Shown: positions 56,049 through 64,000 of the stretch, piece after piece | Layout: every line of letters starts with the position of its first letter | Position numbering within the stretch: the first letter of the stretch is position 1 | NCBI RefSeq assembly: GCF_003012345.1 | Contig: NZ_PVRV01000021.1 | Coordinates: forward strand, 1-64,000 | DNA from: Phytohalomonas tamaricis | GTDB lineage: Bacteria; Pseudomonadota; Gammaproteobacteria; Pseudomonadales; Halomonadaceae | DNA: 64,000 bases | Direction: 5' to 3' | Position numbers and translations under genes: made by a program | The notes under the pieces: generated by a model | Told to the model about the DNA's origin: nothing | The model's input: only the letters and a program-made list of their open reading frames with translations | The model's database searches: none

Positions 56049-56662
56049 GGCGCCTCGTTCTCCTCAGTGGTAGCGACGCTGCGCTGCATATAACCCGTCA
56101 CGAGCATCTCGACATTGAGGCGTCCCGCTCCACCGGTTGGAGGTGCATCATCCTGGCGTTCGACATGTAACTCTTCCACAAACAAGAAAGGACGAGCCGT
56201 TTCCAAGTCGTAAAGAATGGCCTCCAAGGGTTTGATCGCACAGCTTAATTTCACGCTGACTTTGACTTGGATGTTAGGGCCATCACTCGAAGTATTTGAC
56301 ATAGGTGTACGATTGATCAATTCGCAGCCGGCACCCTCGGCTCCGTGTTGTGCAATGATATCGGCCGTAGACTGCATAAGCCCTGCGGTGACTGCGCTGG
56401 GGTCTTCCCCTGGAAGTAGACTTTTATCATCTGCATCACTTGCTTGAGCCTGCTTGAGCTGCTTAAGAAGAGGCTCACGTTGGGCCTGTACCGCTGTGTA
56501 GCGAAGCTGGGCCTGACGCAGGGTTTCCATCTGCTCATCGATGACGTGCTGGGGCGCAATAAACCAGACATGTACGCTAGCCCAATAAATCAGGCACAAG
56601 GCTAAGGCCAAGATCAGCAGTGCTGCCATCCGGCTTTCACGGCGTGTCAGAGTTCGACGCAT
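56045..56662 (-). CDS. gspM: Type II secretion platform protein GspM
   Basis: A 205-residue bitopic inner-membrane protein. The Arg-rich start MRRTLTRRESRMAALL is followed by one helix (LLILALALCLIYWASVHVWFI), a periplasmic coiled coil (EQMETLRQAQLRYTAVQAQREPLLKQL) and a ferredoxin-like domain. It partners GspL. The ATG at 56662 is chosen because GGGAGG lies nine bases upstream; it overlaps the end of gspL by 26 bases. Confidence 0.85.
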   Translation of the reverse strand: MRRTLTRRESRMAALLILALALCLIYWASVHVWFIAPQHVIDEQMETLRQAQLRYTAVQAQREPLLKQLKQAQASDADDKSLLPGEDPSAVTAGLMQSTADIIAQHGAEGAGCELINRTPMSNTSSDGPNIQVKVSVKLSCAIKPLEAILYDLETARPFLFVEELHVERQDDAPPTGGAGRLNVEMLVTGYMQRSVATTEENEAP

Positions 56663-57737
56663 TGCCAACATCCTCCCGACGTAGATAGGCGAGCAGATAA
56701 AAACGCTCCTGTCCGGTAGTTTCGTCGGGCTGGATAACACCCTGAAATTGCGCTCTGGTCAGCGAGGGGCATTTCTTTAACTCATTTATTAAGGCACCGG
56801 CACGCTGACTCTGACCGGCCAACCTGACCTGCCCGTCAGTCTCTATGTTTAAATTACTTAGCCAAGTGTCTGGCGGCAGACAATGGGTAAGCTCACTGAG
56901 CACGGCACTTAATGGGGGTATAGCGCGCTTACGTTCTGTTAGATAACGAGTGGCGCCCAGGTCGTTTTGCAATTGCTGTCGTAAGTCATCAATTTCGTGG
57001 GCAGTGCTGCGCAGATGAGCAACTTCCTGCTGCATTGCAGCAAGCGTTTCTTCACGGTTGTGCAACCAAAACTGAAGCGTTGCGAACAAAAGCATGACAC
57101 TCAGGGCCGTCAGCCCAACATTTAACAAGCGACGCGGCTTATGACGGAGCTTGCGTCGTTCAGGAGGCAGAAGATTTACACCAAGACGCGCGTCCTTTTC
57201 AGTTTGAACATCAATAGCCGTTGGATGGATGCCGAGATGTACAAGTTTTTCTAGAAGTACATCCAGTCGCTCGCGTAGTACCACTGCCAAGACCAATTCA
57301 AGAGATTGGGGCGAATGGCTTGGCCAACGGTGCGTTGCGTAGTAGACCTGGCTGGCTTTGAAGGGAGTATGGCGATCCATTTCAAAGCTCAGGGCCGCGG
57401 ACAGGTCCTGAGCTGCTGCTGCCGGCAGGCTGATAGTTTTCACCAGTGCCTGTCGGGCAGGAAGGAGTATTACGCAGTGCTTCGGCATCACAGAATTATT
57501 GTCGTAAAGGCGACGATCGGCGGGGTTATTCATCCACAGTTCACCGTCCTGCCAAACTAGCGTTTGCTCTTCATCATCACGTTCAATGAGCTGGCGCAGG
57601 CGAGGCGGCAGAGAGGCATGTAACTCGCCAAACCACCAACTGAAAAAGCGCGGGAATACTGACGCATGCCATTGAGCCTTTAGCGCATTGGAAATAGGGC
57701 GGCCCTGAGTAGACCATTTCAATCGAGACGTTTTCAT
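56637..57737 (-). CDS. gspL: Type II secretion platform protein GspL
   Basis: A 366-residue protein that docks the GspE ATPase. The cytoplasmic actin-like part covers about 1-195 (CVILLPARQALVKTISLPAAAAQDLSAALSFEMDRHTPF, as in PilM/GspL). One helix follows (LLNVGLTALSVMLLFATLQFWL), then a coiled coil and a periplasmic ferredoxin-like domain (PPLSAVLSELTHCLPPDTWLSNLNI, PilN-like). It overlaps gspK (ATGA) and gspM. Confidence 0.9.
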   Translation of the reverse strand: MKTSRLKWSTQGRPISNALKAQWHASVFPRFFSWWFGELHASLPPRLRQLIERDDEEQTLVWQDGELWMNNPADRRLYDNNSVMPKHCVILLPARQALVKTISLPAAAAQDLSAALSFEMDRHTPFKASQVYYATHRWPSHSPQSLELVLAVVLRERLDVLLEKLVHLGIHPTAIDVQTEKDARLGVNLLPPERRKLRHKPRRLLNVGLTALSVMLLFATLQFWLHNREETLAAMQQEVAHLRSTAHEIDDLRQQLQNDLGATRYLTERKRAIPPLSAVLSELTHCLPPDTWLSNLNIETDGQVRLAGQSQRAGALINELKKCPSLTRAQFQGVIQPDETTGQERFYLLAYLRREDVGNASNSDTP

Positions 57738-58498
57738 TCTTGCCAGCGCAATACGCTATACGGATGCGTGCTGTCATCCATTGGGTTGAGTTGAACTGTG
57801 GCGCTCAACGTGAATCGCGCGCCGTTAGAACGTTCAGCTTGGCTCAGTATGGTCAAAACTTGACCAGGGTCTGTGCCTTCTACAGGATCACGTGATTTTT
57901 GGTCCATGACATCACGTACAAGAGGATCTGCAAACGATGCGATGGGTTGGTCGTAGCCGCTCCAGACGGTGATGTATGGCTCTAGACGTATAAACAGGGC
58001 ATTGTCCATGCCGTTTAGCAGTGCCGCCTCGTCCAAGGTTTGAAAAGGCGCAGAATTATCTTTTTCCTGCTTAGCCTTTAACGCAGTAGCCACCTGCTTG
58101 GCTTGTTTGGCGGACGCACCTACCGCCAGCGCGAGGCGGGCAAGAAGCTCCGGTGGGGAATTGTTTAGATCTATTTTTCCTAGTTCACTGACGATTCTAA
58201 TGGTTACGCGAGTGTCGTCGAATTCGAGCTGGTAGGGTCGGCTATCGGCTAGCCAATACTGTCCTTGTGGTGGGCTGCTCATATTCTGTATCGCCATGGC
58301 CAGGCCTGCTTCGGCAGCAAGTTGACTACGGACTGATTGCAGAAGATGCGAACTCTGACGGTTTTCCAAGCGGACAGACATGACAATAGCCCCCATGATC
58401 AGGCTCAGCAACGCTAAAGCCCACAGAGTAATCAATAACGCGACACCACGTTGTGTGTGTCTGTAGAGAAAGGGGGCGCTCGTACATACCTGGCTCAT
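57734..58498 (-). CDS. gspK: Type II secretion minor pseudopilin GspK
   Basis: A 254-residue prepilin-like protein, the largest of the pseudopilin tip. The N-terminal helix QRGVALLITLWALALLSLIMGAI lacks Glu+5, as usual for GspK, and the large helical insertion contains DLNNSPPELLARLAL and FQTLDEAALLNGMD. ATG at 58498 overlapping the gspJ stop (ATGA) is preferred to the one at 58510. Confidence 0.9.
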   Translation of the reverse strand: MSQVCTSAPFLYRHTQRGVALLITLWALALLSLIMGAIVMSVRLENRQSSHLLQSVRSQLAAEAGLAMAIQNMSSPPQGQYWLADSRPYQLEFDDTRVTIRIVSELGKIDLNNSPPELLARLALAVGASAKQAKQVATALKAKQEKDNSAPFQTLDEAALLNGMDNALFIRLEPYITVWSGYDQPIASFADPLVRDVMDQKSRDPVEGTDPGQVLTILSQAERSNGARFTLSATVQLNPMDDSTHPYSVLRWQE

Positions 58499-59124
58499 GG
58501 TAGGGCCCATATGGGAGCGTTGTTATTCAATTCCAAACGCAAGGCCACTTGCAAAGAGGGCCAGGCAATAGGGCCATGAGCGTTAAGCTCAATGCGTACA
58601 CGCTGTGGCAAACGTTGAGGCCAGGGCCAGCGTGAGAGCCACTCGGTCGGATGCCCCGCGGGATCAGTGCCGCTGTAAGCCAGGCGCAAATGGTCCACAT
58701 GACGAAGCAGGTGCTGTGGTTCACCCCAGGCTTGGATGGTGTTATTTTCCATACGTTTAGCGAAGTCAATTCGCAGCCACCGATCCCCCTCTGTGCCGTC
58801 CAGCCGCAAAGTCTGCAGGTGCAACCCACCCCCTAAATGCGGGGGTAATCTAGCGATAAAACGCATTTCTTGGGGTGTTCCTAGAAATACGTCGTTAGAA
58901 TTCTGACGCGTAGAATTTACCGCAAACGGTAACGCTTGCTGGAGCTCCCGGCGCAAAAAGTTCTGTGCGCTGCGTATCTCATCCAAGCGCGCGCTGAACT
59001 GTTCGCTGCGTGCAAGGGTGTGGTTGGTACTGATCAGAGCCGAACCGATCAGCACTAAAAAAATACCCAGCAGGGTGATGGCAAGAAGCATCTCCAGCAA
59101 AGTAAAGCCTCGTGATGACTTCAT
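58495..59124 (-). CDS. gspJ: Type II secretion minor pseudopilin GspJ
   Basis: A 209-residue pseudopilin with a short leader, the prepilin peptidase site SRGFTLLEMLLAITLLGI (cleavage after Gly, Glu at +5) and a periplasmic domain. It forms the pseudopilus tip with GspI and GspK. ATGA overlap with gspI. Confidence 0.92.
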   Translation of the reverse strand: MKSSRGFTLLEMLLAITLLGIFLVLIGSALISTNHTLARSEQFSARLDEIRSAQNFLRRELQQALPFAVNSTRQNSNDVFLGTPQEMRFIARLPPHLGGGLHLQTLRLDGTEGDRWLRIDFAKRMENNTIQAWGEPQHLLRHVDHLRLAYSGTDPAGHPTEWLSRWPWPQRLPQRVRIELNAHGPIAWPSLQVALRLELNNNAPIWALP

Positions 59125-59492
59125 GGTGCTGTTTCCGCTAGATATTGGGCACGCAGCGTACTGAAGTGCTCACGGTGCCCGTCCGATACTAGGGTTAGGT
59201 CAAGACGATACAGCTGAATTCGTGTCGGAATGCCAGTTTTGGTAATGACCAGTTGCCATTGCATGCTATTTTCCAAACGGCCTTTTTGTGTGCCTGATTG
59301 CAAGGGGCTATGTACGGATGCATCAAGAAGTGAACGTGCTGTCAACGCCATACGGGTCGCACGACTATCCTTGATTAAGGCATGAGAGGCCTGGCCTATG
59401 CCGTCCATCACCACGAAAAAGGTTACCGCCAGCAAGACGATCGCCGCTAACATTTCGAGTAAGGTAAACCCCTTTTGAGCATGGAAGGTCAT
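59121..59492 (-). CDS. gspI: Type II secretion minor pseudopilin GspI
   Basis: A 123-residue pseudopilin. Leader MTFHAQKG precedes FTLLEMLAAIVLLAVTFFVV with Glu+5. ATG at 59492 has GGAGG seven bases upstream, better than the frame start at 59510. It is the nucleator of the GspIJK tip. It overlaps the end of gspH slightly. Confidence 0.9.
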   Translation of the reverse strand: MTFHAQKGFTLLEMLAAIVLLAVTFFVVMDGIGQASHALIKDSRATRMALTARSLLDASVHSPLQSGTQKGRLENSMQWQLVITKTGIPTRIQLYRLDLTLVSDGHREHFSTLRAQYLAETAP

Positions 59493-59995
59493 GGTGGGAC
59501 CTCCTGCCATCGCACGGTTCCTGTTAGCCAGGCAATATCAATCCGCCAGGTGCGTCCTGCTTTGGTCAACAAGATACTGCCGCCGGTCGAGCTGCCATCG
59601 GGGAAAAAGGCAACGGCCGCCTGCTGATTCACTCGAAGCGCTGCGGCGGTAGTCAGCTGCATGTGCATGCCTTGCGGCAGGGAGGTGGGGGTCTGGCCTG
59701 GGCGGCGATAGGATTGATGAACCAAATTGAAATCTAGCAGGGTGGCTTGGCCGCTAGTGATGGCTTGAGTGCGTGTCGCACGCAACGCCAATGTAAGGTC
59801 TCGGCCGGCTTCACGCGTACGAACACTTTCTAGTCCCCGGGTTATCCCAAAGGAGACCAGAGATAATCCGATGGCAATCAGGACAATGACAACAATCATT
59901 TCGAGTAACGTAAAGCCACACTGAGCGCGTGCCGAAGCCGCGCTACCAAAAGGCTTACTCGCTATGTCTGCGCCATTGCCTGCTCCTGAGTGCAT
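59489..59995 (-). CDS. gspH: Type II secretion minor pseudopilin GspH
   Basis: A 168-residue pseudopilin with an unusually long leader before CGFTLLEMIVVIVLIAIGLSLVSF (Glu+5 present), then a small beta-rich domain (TLALRATRTQAITSGQATLLDFN). It joins the tip complex to the GspG filament. The gap to gspG is nine bases. Confidence 0.88.
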   Translation of the reverse strand: MHSGAGNGADIASKPFGSAASARAQCGFTLLEMIVVIVLIAIGLSLVSFGITRGLESVRTREAGRDLTLALRATRTQAITSGQATLLDFNLVHQSYRRPGQTPTSLPQGMHMQLTTAAALRVNQQAAVAFFPDGSSTGGSILLTKAGRTWRIDIAWLTGTVRWQEVPP

Positions 59996-60004
59996 GGCGT
60001 GTGC

Positions 60005-60430
60005 TTATTCCCAGTTACCAATGTCTGCACTGTACCCTTCACCACCAGGCTGACCATCCTGACCGTAAAAGATCAGATCAAACGAACCATGCTGACCCGG
60101 TGAGCGATAGCCGAACTCATGACCGAAAGGATCATTCAGGTCTGATGATTTGGCATAGGGGCCACTCCAGTTACGCACGTTGGTTGGACGAGTCGTCAGT
60201 TGCTCCAAGTTCTTGGGTGGCGTACCGACATCGAGTGCATAGTTCTCGATTTTCATGCTAAGGCTCGCGAGTTGGGCTTTGCCTGCACCATACTTGCCCT
60301 TATCTACGTTGCCGCCTACTTGGCGTACCACAATGGTTGCGACGATGCCTAGCAACACGATGACTGCCAGCATTTCCAACAGGGTGAAACCGAGGCTGCG
60401 GCGAGGACGGAGGTACATGTTCTTATTCAT
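60005..60430 (-). CDS. gspG: Type II secretion major pseudopilin GspG
   Basis: A 141-residue major pseudopilin. SLGFTLLEMLAVIVLLGIVATIV has Glu+5; the C-terminal domain carries GTPPKNLEQLTTRP, NWSGPYAKSSDLNDPFGHEFGY and GGEGYSADIGNW, the conserved calcium-binding loop region. ATG at 60430 is chosen over an upstream TTG; a weak ribosome site leaves some doubt. Confidence 0.94.
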   Translation of the reverse strand: MNKNMYLRPRRSLGFTLLEMLAVIVLLGIVATIVVRQVGGNVDKGKYGAGKAQLASLSMKIENYALDVGTPPKNLEQLTTRPTNVRNWSGPYAKSSDLNDPFGHEFGYRSPGQHGSFDLIFYGQDGQPGGEGYSADIGNWE

Positions 60431-60448
60431 GACTGTGCTCGTGAACAA

Positions 60449-61660
60449 TTAAATATTACTGGTAAGGCTCATCAATGGAAGCATGATGGCCAGCATGATA
60501 AAGGCGACCAGGACCGCCATAACAATAGTTAGACTCGGGACCAGAGCAGCCAAAAGACGATCGATACTCCGTTTTGCTTCGGCGTCAAAGATGTCGGCGA
60601 CTTTGATCAGCATGGTATCGAGTTGTCCGGACTCTTCTCCTACTTGAATCATTTGTAAGGACAGATGGGGTAGTAGATGACTACTGCCTAAAGCCACCGC
60701 CAGAGAGCTTCCTTCCTTGACGTGATCGGCGGCGTCCGAGACGGCGCCTTGCAGCGCGCGGTTAGCACATACTTGGCGGCCTATGGCCAGTGCGGAAAGC
60801 AATGGAACACCATTGGACAGCAAAGTCCCCAGCGTACGTGCCAACCGAGCTGTTTCCAGACGCTGGATCAGCGGCCCCATCAGTCGAACGCTTAGCAAGC
60901 GCTTATCCCAGCGCATTCTGCGAACGGGATCGCGCCTGCGCGCGCTCACCAGCCAGGCACCGACAATAAGCACGATGAGCATTAGCGAACCGTAATCGGA
61001 GATAGCCTGGCTCATCCAAAGTACGCTTTGTGTTATTACCGGGACAGGTACGCCCAGATCAGCGAAAATGGGTACGAATTGCGGTACGACATAGGCCATG
61101 AGCAGGATCAGCGAGCCTAACACGCCTACGACAAGAAACGCGGGATAGATCAAGGCGTTGGTGATTTCACTGCGTAGTGTTTGTGAGCGTTCAAGGTAGA
61201 GCGCCAGTTGTGCCAGTGTCGCCTCTAATGAGCCACCGGCTTCTCCCGCTTGAACCATGCTGATATAGAGCTGAGAAAACTGACTGCCTTCTTCTGTCAG
61301 AGCGGCCGACAGCGGCCTGCCTCCCTTGACACGGTCACGGATGCGCTCGATAAGGCGACGGGACTTGTCTCCACTAGGTTGGCTGAGCAGCGTGCCGAGG
61401 GCCCGATCAAGCGGCTGTCCGGCGCTCAGCAATGTAGCCAATTGTTGGGTGAATTGGGCCAGATCCGTACCGCTCAACGGTTCTTGCTTGAACCAGGCAC
61501 GCCAGCCGACCGTGGTTTCACCCTGGGTAGGTTCAATCTGCAGGATCAATAAGCCACGTTCCTGAAGTTGGTTGATGGCTTCATCCTGACCAGCCGCCTC
61601 CAATTGCCCATTGATGGCTTCCCCGGTGGTGCCTAAAGCGCGATAACGGAACTGAGCCAT
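60449..61660 (-). CDS. gspF: Type II secretion inner-membrane platform GspF
   Basis: A 403-residue polytopic platform protein with two repeated cytoplasmic four-to-six-helix domains (AQFTQQLATLLSAGQPLDRALGTLL and ARLARTLGTLLSNGVPLLSALAI) and three transmembrane helices, the last at the C-terminus (IVMAVLVAFIMLAIMLPLMSL). It follows gspE after two bases. Confidence 0.95.
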   Translation of the reverse strand: MAQFRYRALGTTGEAINGQLEAAGQDEAINQLQERGLLILQIEPTQGETTVGWRAWFKQEPLSGTDLAQFTQQLATLLSAGQPLDRALGTLLSQPSGDKSRRLIERIRDRVKGGRPLSAALTEEGSQFSQLYISMVQAGEAGGSLEATLAQLALYLERSQTLRSEITNALIYPAFLVVGVLGSLILLMAYVVPQFVPIFADLGVPVPVITQSVLWMSQAISDYGSLMLIVLIVGAWLVSARRRDPVRRMRWDKRLLSVRLMGPLIQRLETARLARTLGTLLSNGVPLLSALAIGRQVCANRALQGAVSDAADHVKEGSSLAVALGSSHLLPHLSLQMIQVGEESGQLDTMLIKVADIFDAEAKRSIDRLLAALVPSLTIVMAVLVAFIMLAIMLPLMSLTSNI

Positions 61661-61662
61661 GT

Positions 61663-63468
61663 CTATTCCCCGCTCGTCACGCGCAGAACTTCTTCAAGCG
61701 TGGTGATGCCGGCCAATGCCTGACGTAAGCCATCTTCATAGAGGGTGGACATACCCTGCGCACGCGCGGCTTGTTCCAAGGCTGCCGCGTCGGCACGCTG
61801 CATGAGTAAGCTACGCAGGGCATCGTTCATTATCAGCAATTCACTGATGGCGCTACGTCCCCGATAGCCCTCGCCAAAGGGCAAGTCTTGGCGTGGCCGA
61901 TACAAGCGGATCGGACGCTCATCGGTATAACGTGTCAACTCATACTGTTCAATCACTTCAGGGAGGGGCTCGTAGGATTCCCTGGAGGTGGGATCAAGGC
62001 GGCGGACCAGACGCTGCGCCAGGATACCGTTAATCGTCGAGGCGAGCAGATAGTCTTCAACACCCATGTCTAACAGACGTGTAATACTGCCGGCTGCACT
62101 GTTGGTATGCAGAGTAGAGAGTACCATATGCCCGGTTAAAGACGATTGAATGGCAATGCGACAGGTTTCTAGGTCGCGCATTTCTCCGATCATGATCACG
62201 TCAGGGTCTTGACGCACAATGGAGCGCAGGGCACCGGCAAAGTCGAGCCCGATGCTAGATTTGACCTGGATCTGGTTGATACCTTCAAGTTGATATTCCA
62301 CCGGATCTTCTACAGTAATAATCTTGCGCTCGGCCGTGTTCAGCCGTGACAAAGCCGTATAAAGCGTCGTTGTTTTGCCCGAGCCAGTGGGGCCGGTCAC
62401 CAAAAAAATACCATGTGGCCGCTCAAGAACATTCAGTAACGTACCTAACGCCTGTCCGGCAAAGCCGAGACTTTCGAAATCGAAGCTGACTGACTCGCGG
62501 TCAAGTAAGCGCATCACGACGGATTCGCCAAAACTGGTGGGCACTGTCGATACACGTAAATCCAATTCTTTGCCCTGAATACGCAGCATGATACGGCCAT
62601 CCTGAGGCAGGCGACGCTCCGCGATGTCCAGCTTGGCCATAATCTTGACGCGTGAAATGACCGCAGCAGTTGAGCTGGCAGGCGGTGATTCGGACTCGTG
62701 CAGCACTCCATCGATGCGATAGCGTACCTTGAGTCGATTTTCAAACGGTTCGATATGAATATCCGATGCTCGATGCTCTACGGCCCGTTGGATGATTAAG
62801 TTGACTAAGCGAATGACGGGGGCTTCAGAGGCTAGATCTTTCAAGTGCTCAATATCATCTTCAGAGCGGGATTGTGCATCAAGATTTTCAACGATCGTGC
62901 CCATGGCTGAACGACCTTGGCCGTAATAGCGCTCTATCAGGTTCTCGATGTCACTGCGTAGCCCTATAGATAGATTAACCTGACATTCGCAGGCGTAAGC
63001 CATGGCATCAATGGCGTAGCGCTCCGCCGGATTAGCTACTAAGAGGTGCAAATAACCCGAATTATTTATATCCAGCGGTACGATATGATGATGTTTGAGA
63101 AAGCGTGGAGACACCTGAGGCATATTTTCTAGAAGCTCTGGCGCATCATCTTCATTCAGGAGCGGCGCGCCGAGTAAGGAGGACCATGCCAACGCCAGAT
63201 CGCGTTCGGAAACCATCCCCAAGCGTAAAAGAAAGGTGCTAAAGCTTTCCTCATCATTTTCATACAGGCGGCGGGCGCGTTCGATATCGCTCTGTTTCAG
63301 CTTGGCTTGATGTACTAGCCAGTCACATACGGATTGATCGGTCAATTCTACTGTGCATGCATCAAGTACACTACGACCCTGCTCAACGGTACCGTCAGTC
63401 AGCGATAGGGCAGCTGGGCGTTGCCCATTATCAGCCAAGGCCGATGAGTTTCGGTGGAAGAGGCTCAT
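61663..63468 (-). CDS. gspE: Type II secretion ATPase GspE
   Basis: A 601-residue hexameric ATPase driving pseudopilus assembly. The N1E/N2E domains (about 40-200) are followed by the RecA-like core: Walker A FLVTGPTGSGKTTTLY, Asp box and DPDVIMIGEMRD (Walker B), His box LSTLHTNSAAGSITRL. The C-terminal region normally carrying four zinc-binding Cys reads RLDPTSRESYEP and YRPRQDLPFGEGYRG, so all four Cys are absent. First gene of the operon; starts with ATG after CTTACTGAC, without a clear ribosome site. Confidence 0.95.
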   Translation of the reverse strand: MSLFHRNSSALADNGQRPAALSLTDGTVEQGRSVLDACTVELTDQSVCDWLVHQAKLKQSDIERARRLYENDEESFSTFLLRLGMVSERDLALAWSSLLGAPLLNEDDAPELLENMPQVSPRFLKHHHIVPLDINNSGYLHLLVANPAERYAIDAMAYACECQVNLSIGLRSDIENLIERYYGQGRSAMGTIVENLDAQSRSEDDIEHLKDLASEAPVIRLVNLIIQRAVEHRASDIHIEPFENRLKVRYRIDGVLHESESPPASSTAAVISRVKIMAKLDIAERRLPQDGRIMLRIQGKELDLRVSTVPTSFGESVVMRLLDRESVSFDFESLGFAGQALGTLLNVLERPHGIFLVTGPTGSGKTTTLYTALSRLNTAERKIITVEDPVEYQLEGINQIQVKSSIGLDFAGALRSIVRQDPDVIMIGEMRDLETCRIAIQSSLTGHMVLSTLHTNSAAGSITRLLDMGVEDYLLASTINGILAQRLVRRLDPTSRESYEPLPEVIEQYELTRYTDERPIRLYRPRQDLPFGEGYRGRSAISELLIMNDALRSLLMQRADAAALEQAARAQGMSTLYEDGLRQALAGITTLEEVLRVTSGE

Positions 63469-63761
63469 GTCAGTAAGTGATCAATATCTAGTGAGGCGGC
63501 AGAGCAAGACCTAACGGATGATGAACCTATCCATCTTTTTTCTTTTCATCCGCTTGATAGGTAAATCCCAAGTGCTTACACGCACCAAAACCGCTTGAAC
63601 AGGCAGAACTATGGGCAACCAGCGGCTAGAAGTGGTCCGTCGAAGGGGTATTCTCGCTTATGACCACACGAGATGTTATTCACCAAAGGTATAGTGGACC
63701 TTCTGTTTGGCATTACGCTGCTCCCTGCCATTGCGACAGGGAGAAGATCACTACTTGATTA
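63469..63761. other. Promoter region of the gsp operon, no gene
   Basis: No gene recognised between gspE and tspO, both on the minus strand. It must carry the gsp promoter. CTCCCTG...CAGGGAG near 63721-63743 is a short inverted repeat that could end tspO transcription, though it lacks a T tract. Confidence 0.45.
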
Positions 63762-64000
63762 TTAGCCCAATACTTGTGGATTGAGTTGCCATGCAGTAAA
63801 CGTCAATGCCGAAGCCACACTGACCCAAATCAAGTAAGGTACGAGCAATACACCGGCCAGTGGCTTTATGCGCCAGAAGAGTACAACTGTGGCCAGTATC
63901 AATACCCAAAGCAGCACTATCTCGGCAAATGCCAGTACGCCAAGATGCCAAACGAAAAACAGCCAACTCCATAAAGCATTTACGGCAAGCTGTACGAGAA
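63762..64000 (-). CDS. tspO: TspO/MBR family membrane protein, C-terminal part
   Basis: A partial gene: its 3' 79 codons are in the window and the start lies beyond the right edge. The product resembles the second half of TspO (tryptophan-rich sensory protein): LAVNALWSWLFFVWHLG, ILATVVLFWRIKPLAGVLLVPYLIWVSVASALTFTAWQLNP. TspO binds tetrapyrroles and cholesterol-like ligands in the membrane. The last three helices are visible. The overlapping frame in another phase is a shadow. Confidence 0.85.
   Translation of the reverse strand, partial: LVQLAVNALWSWLFFVWHLGVLAFAEIVLLWVLILATVVLFWRIKPLAGVLLVPYLIWVSVASALTFTAWQLNPQVLG

Overview
The window looks like one end or origin region of a secondary replicon (large plasmid or chromid) of a gammaproteobacterium. 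The best fit is the Halomonadaceae: MvaT-type nucleoid protein, Fnr/Anr, cyo oxidase, M42 peptidase, a nar cluster with a PpiC gene after narI, and two-part type II secretion genes with local similarity to that group. This placement is inference from gene content and recognised protein families; no 16S or other marker gene is present. Nothing here resembles a chromosomal oriC neighbourhood (no dnaA, gidAB, rRNA or tRNA genes).

Region by region: 1-360 holds nine iteron-like copies of ACCATCATCATGTCAC, the first three inside a 57-bp tandem repeat. 361-5070 carries parA-parB flanked by two long perfect palindromes with the core TTTCACATGTGAAA (candidate parS); a third copy lies at 23.9 kb. 5-9.3 kb has a Tat-type dienelactone hydrolase, a J-domain pair and an M42 peptidase. 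9.5-23.3 kb is a nitrate/nitric-oxide zone: fnr, hmp with a predicted sigma-54/NorR-type promoter, a methyltransferase and the wrecked nar locus (narL and narG remnants fused at 13.1 kb; narH, frameshifted narJ, narI and a PpiC gene at 19.5-23.3 kb behind a perfect FNR box). Interspersed are a cell-wall hydrolase, a siderophore-interacting protein with its MarR neighbour, and an isolated DUF3578-HNH nuclease. 23.5-40 kb is a sparse region dominated by signalling: cold-shock protein, a GAF-PAS-LOV-GGDEF-EAL protein, MFS exporter, TupA-type ATP-grasp protein, chemoreceptor, MvaT, and a CHASE4-PAS-GGDEF-EAL protein. 40-44.2 kb is cyoABCD on the minus strand. 44.8-53 kb has an O-methyltransferase, a dead glucose dehydrogenase, a DUF2254 membrane protein, a frameshifted acidic secreted protein and a GH3 beta-glucosidase. 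53.2-63.5 kb is a complete-looking type II secretion operon (E-F-G-H-I-J-K-L-M-C-D), and a tspO gene runs off the right edge.

The strongest overall theme is gene decay. At least eight loci are broken (narL, narG, narJ, hpaI-like aldolase, a nitroreductase-like start, an EAL protein, gcd, the acidic secreted protein), and about a fifth of the window has no recognisable gene. Working systems remain beside the wrecks: aerobic quinol oxidation (cyo), NO detoxification (hmp), c-di-GMP turnover and protein secretion. Anaerobic nitrate respiration cannot work from this locus because the catalytic subunit gene is reduced to its last ~170 codons.
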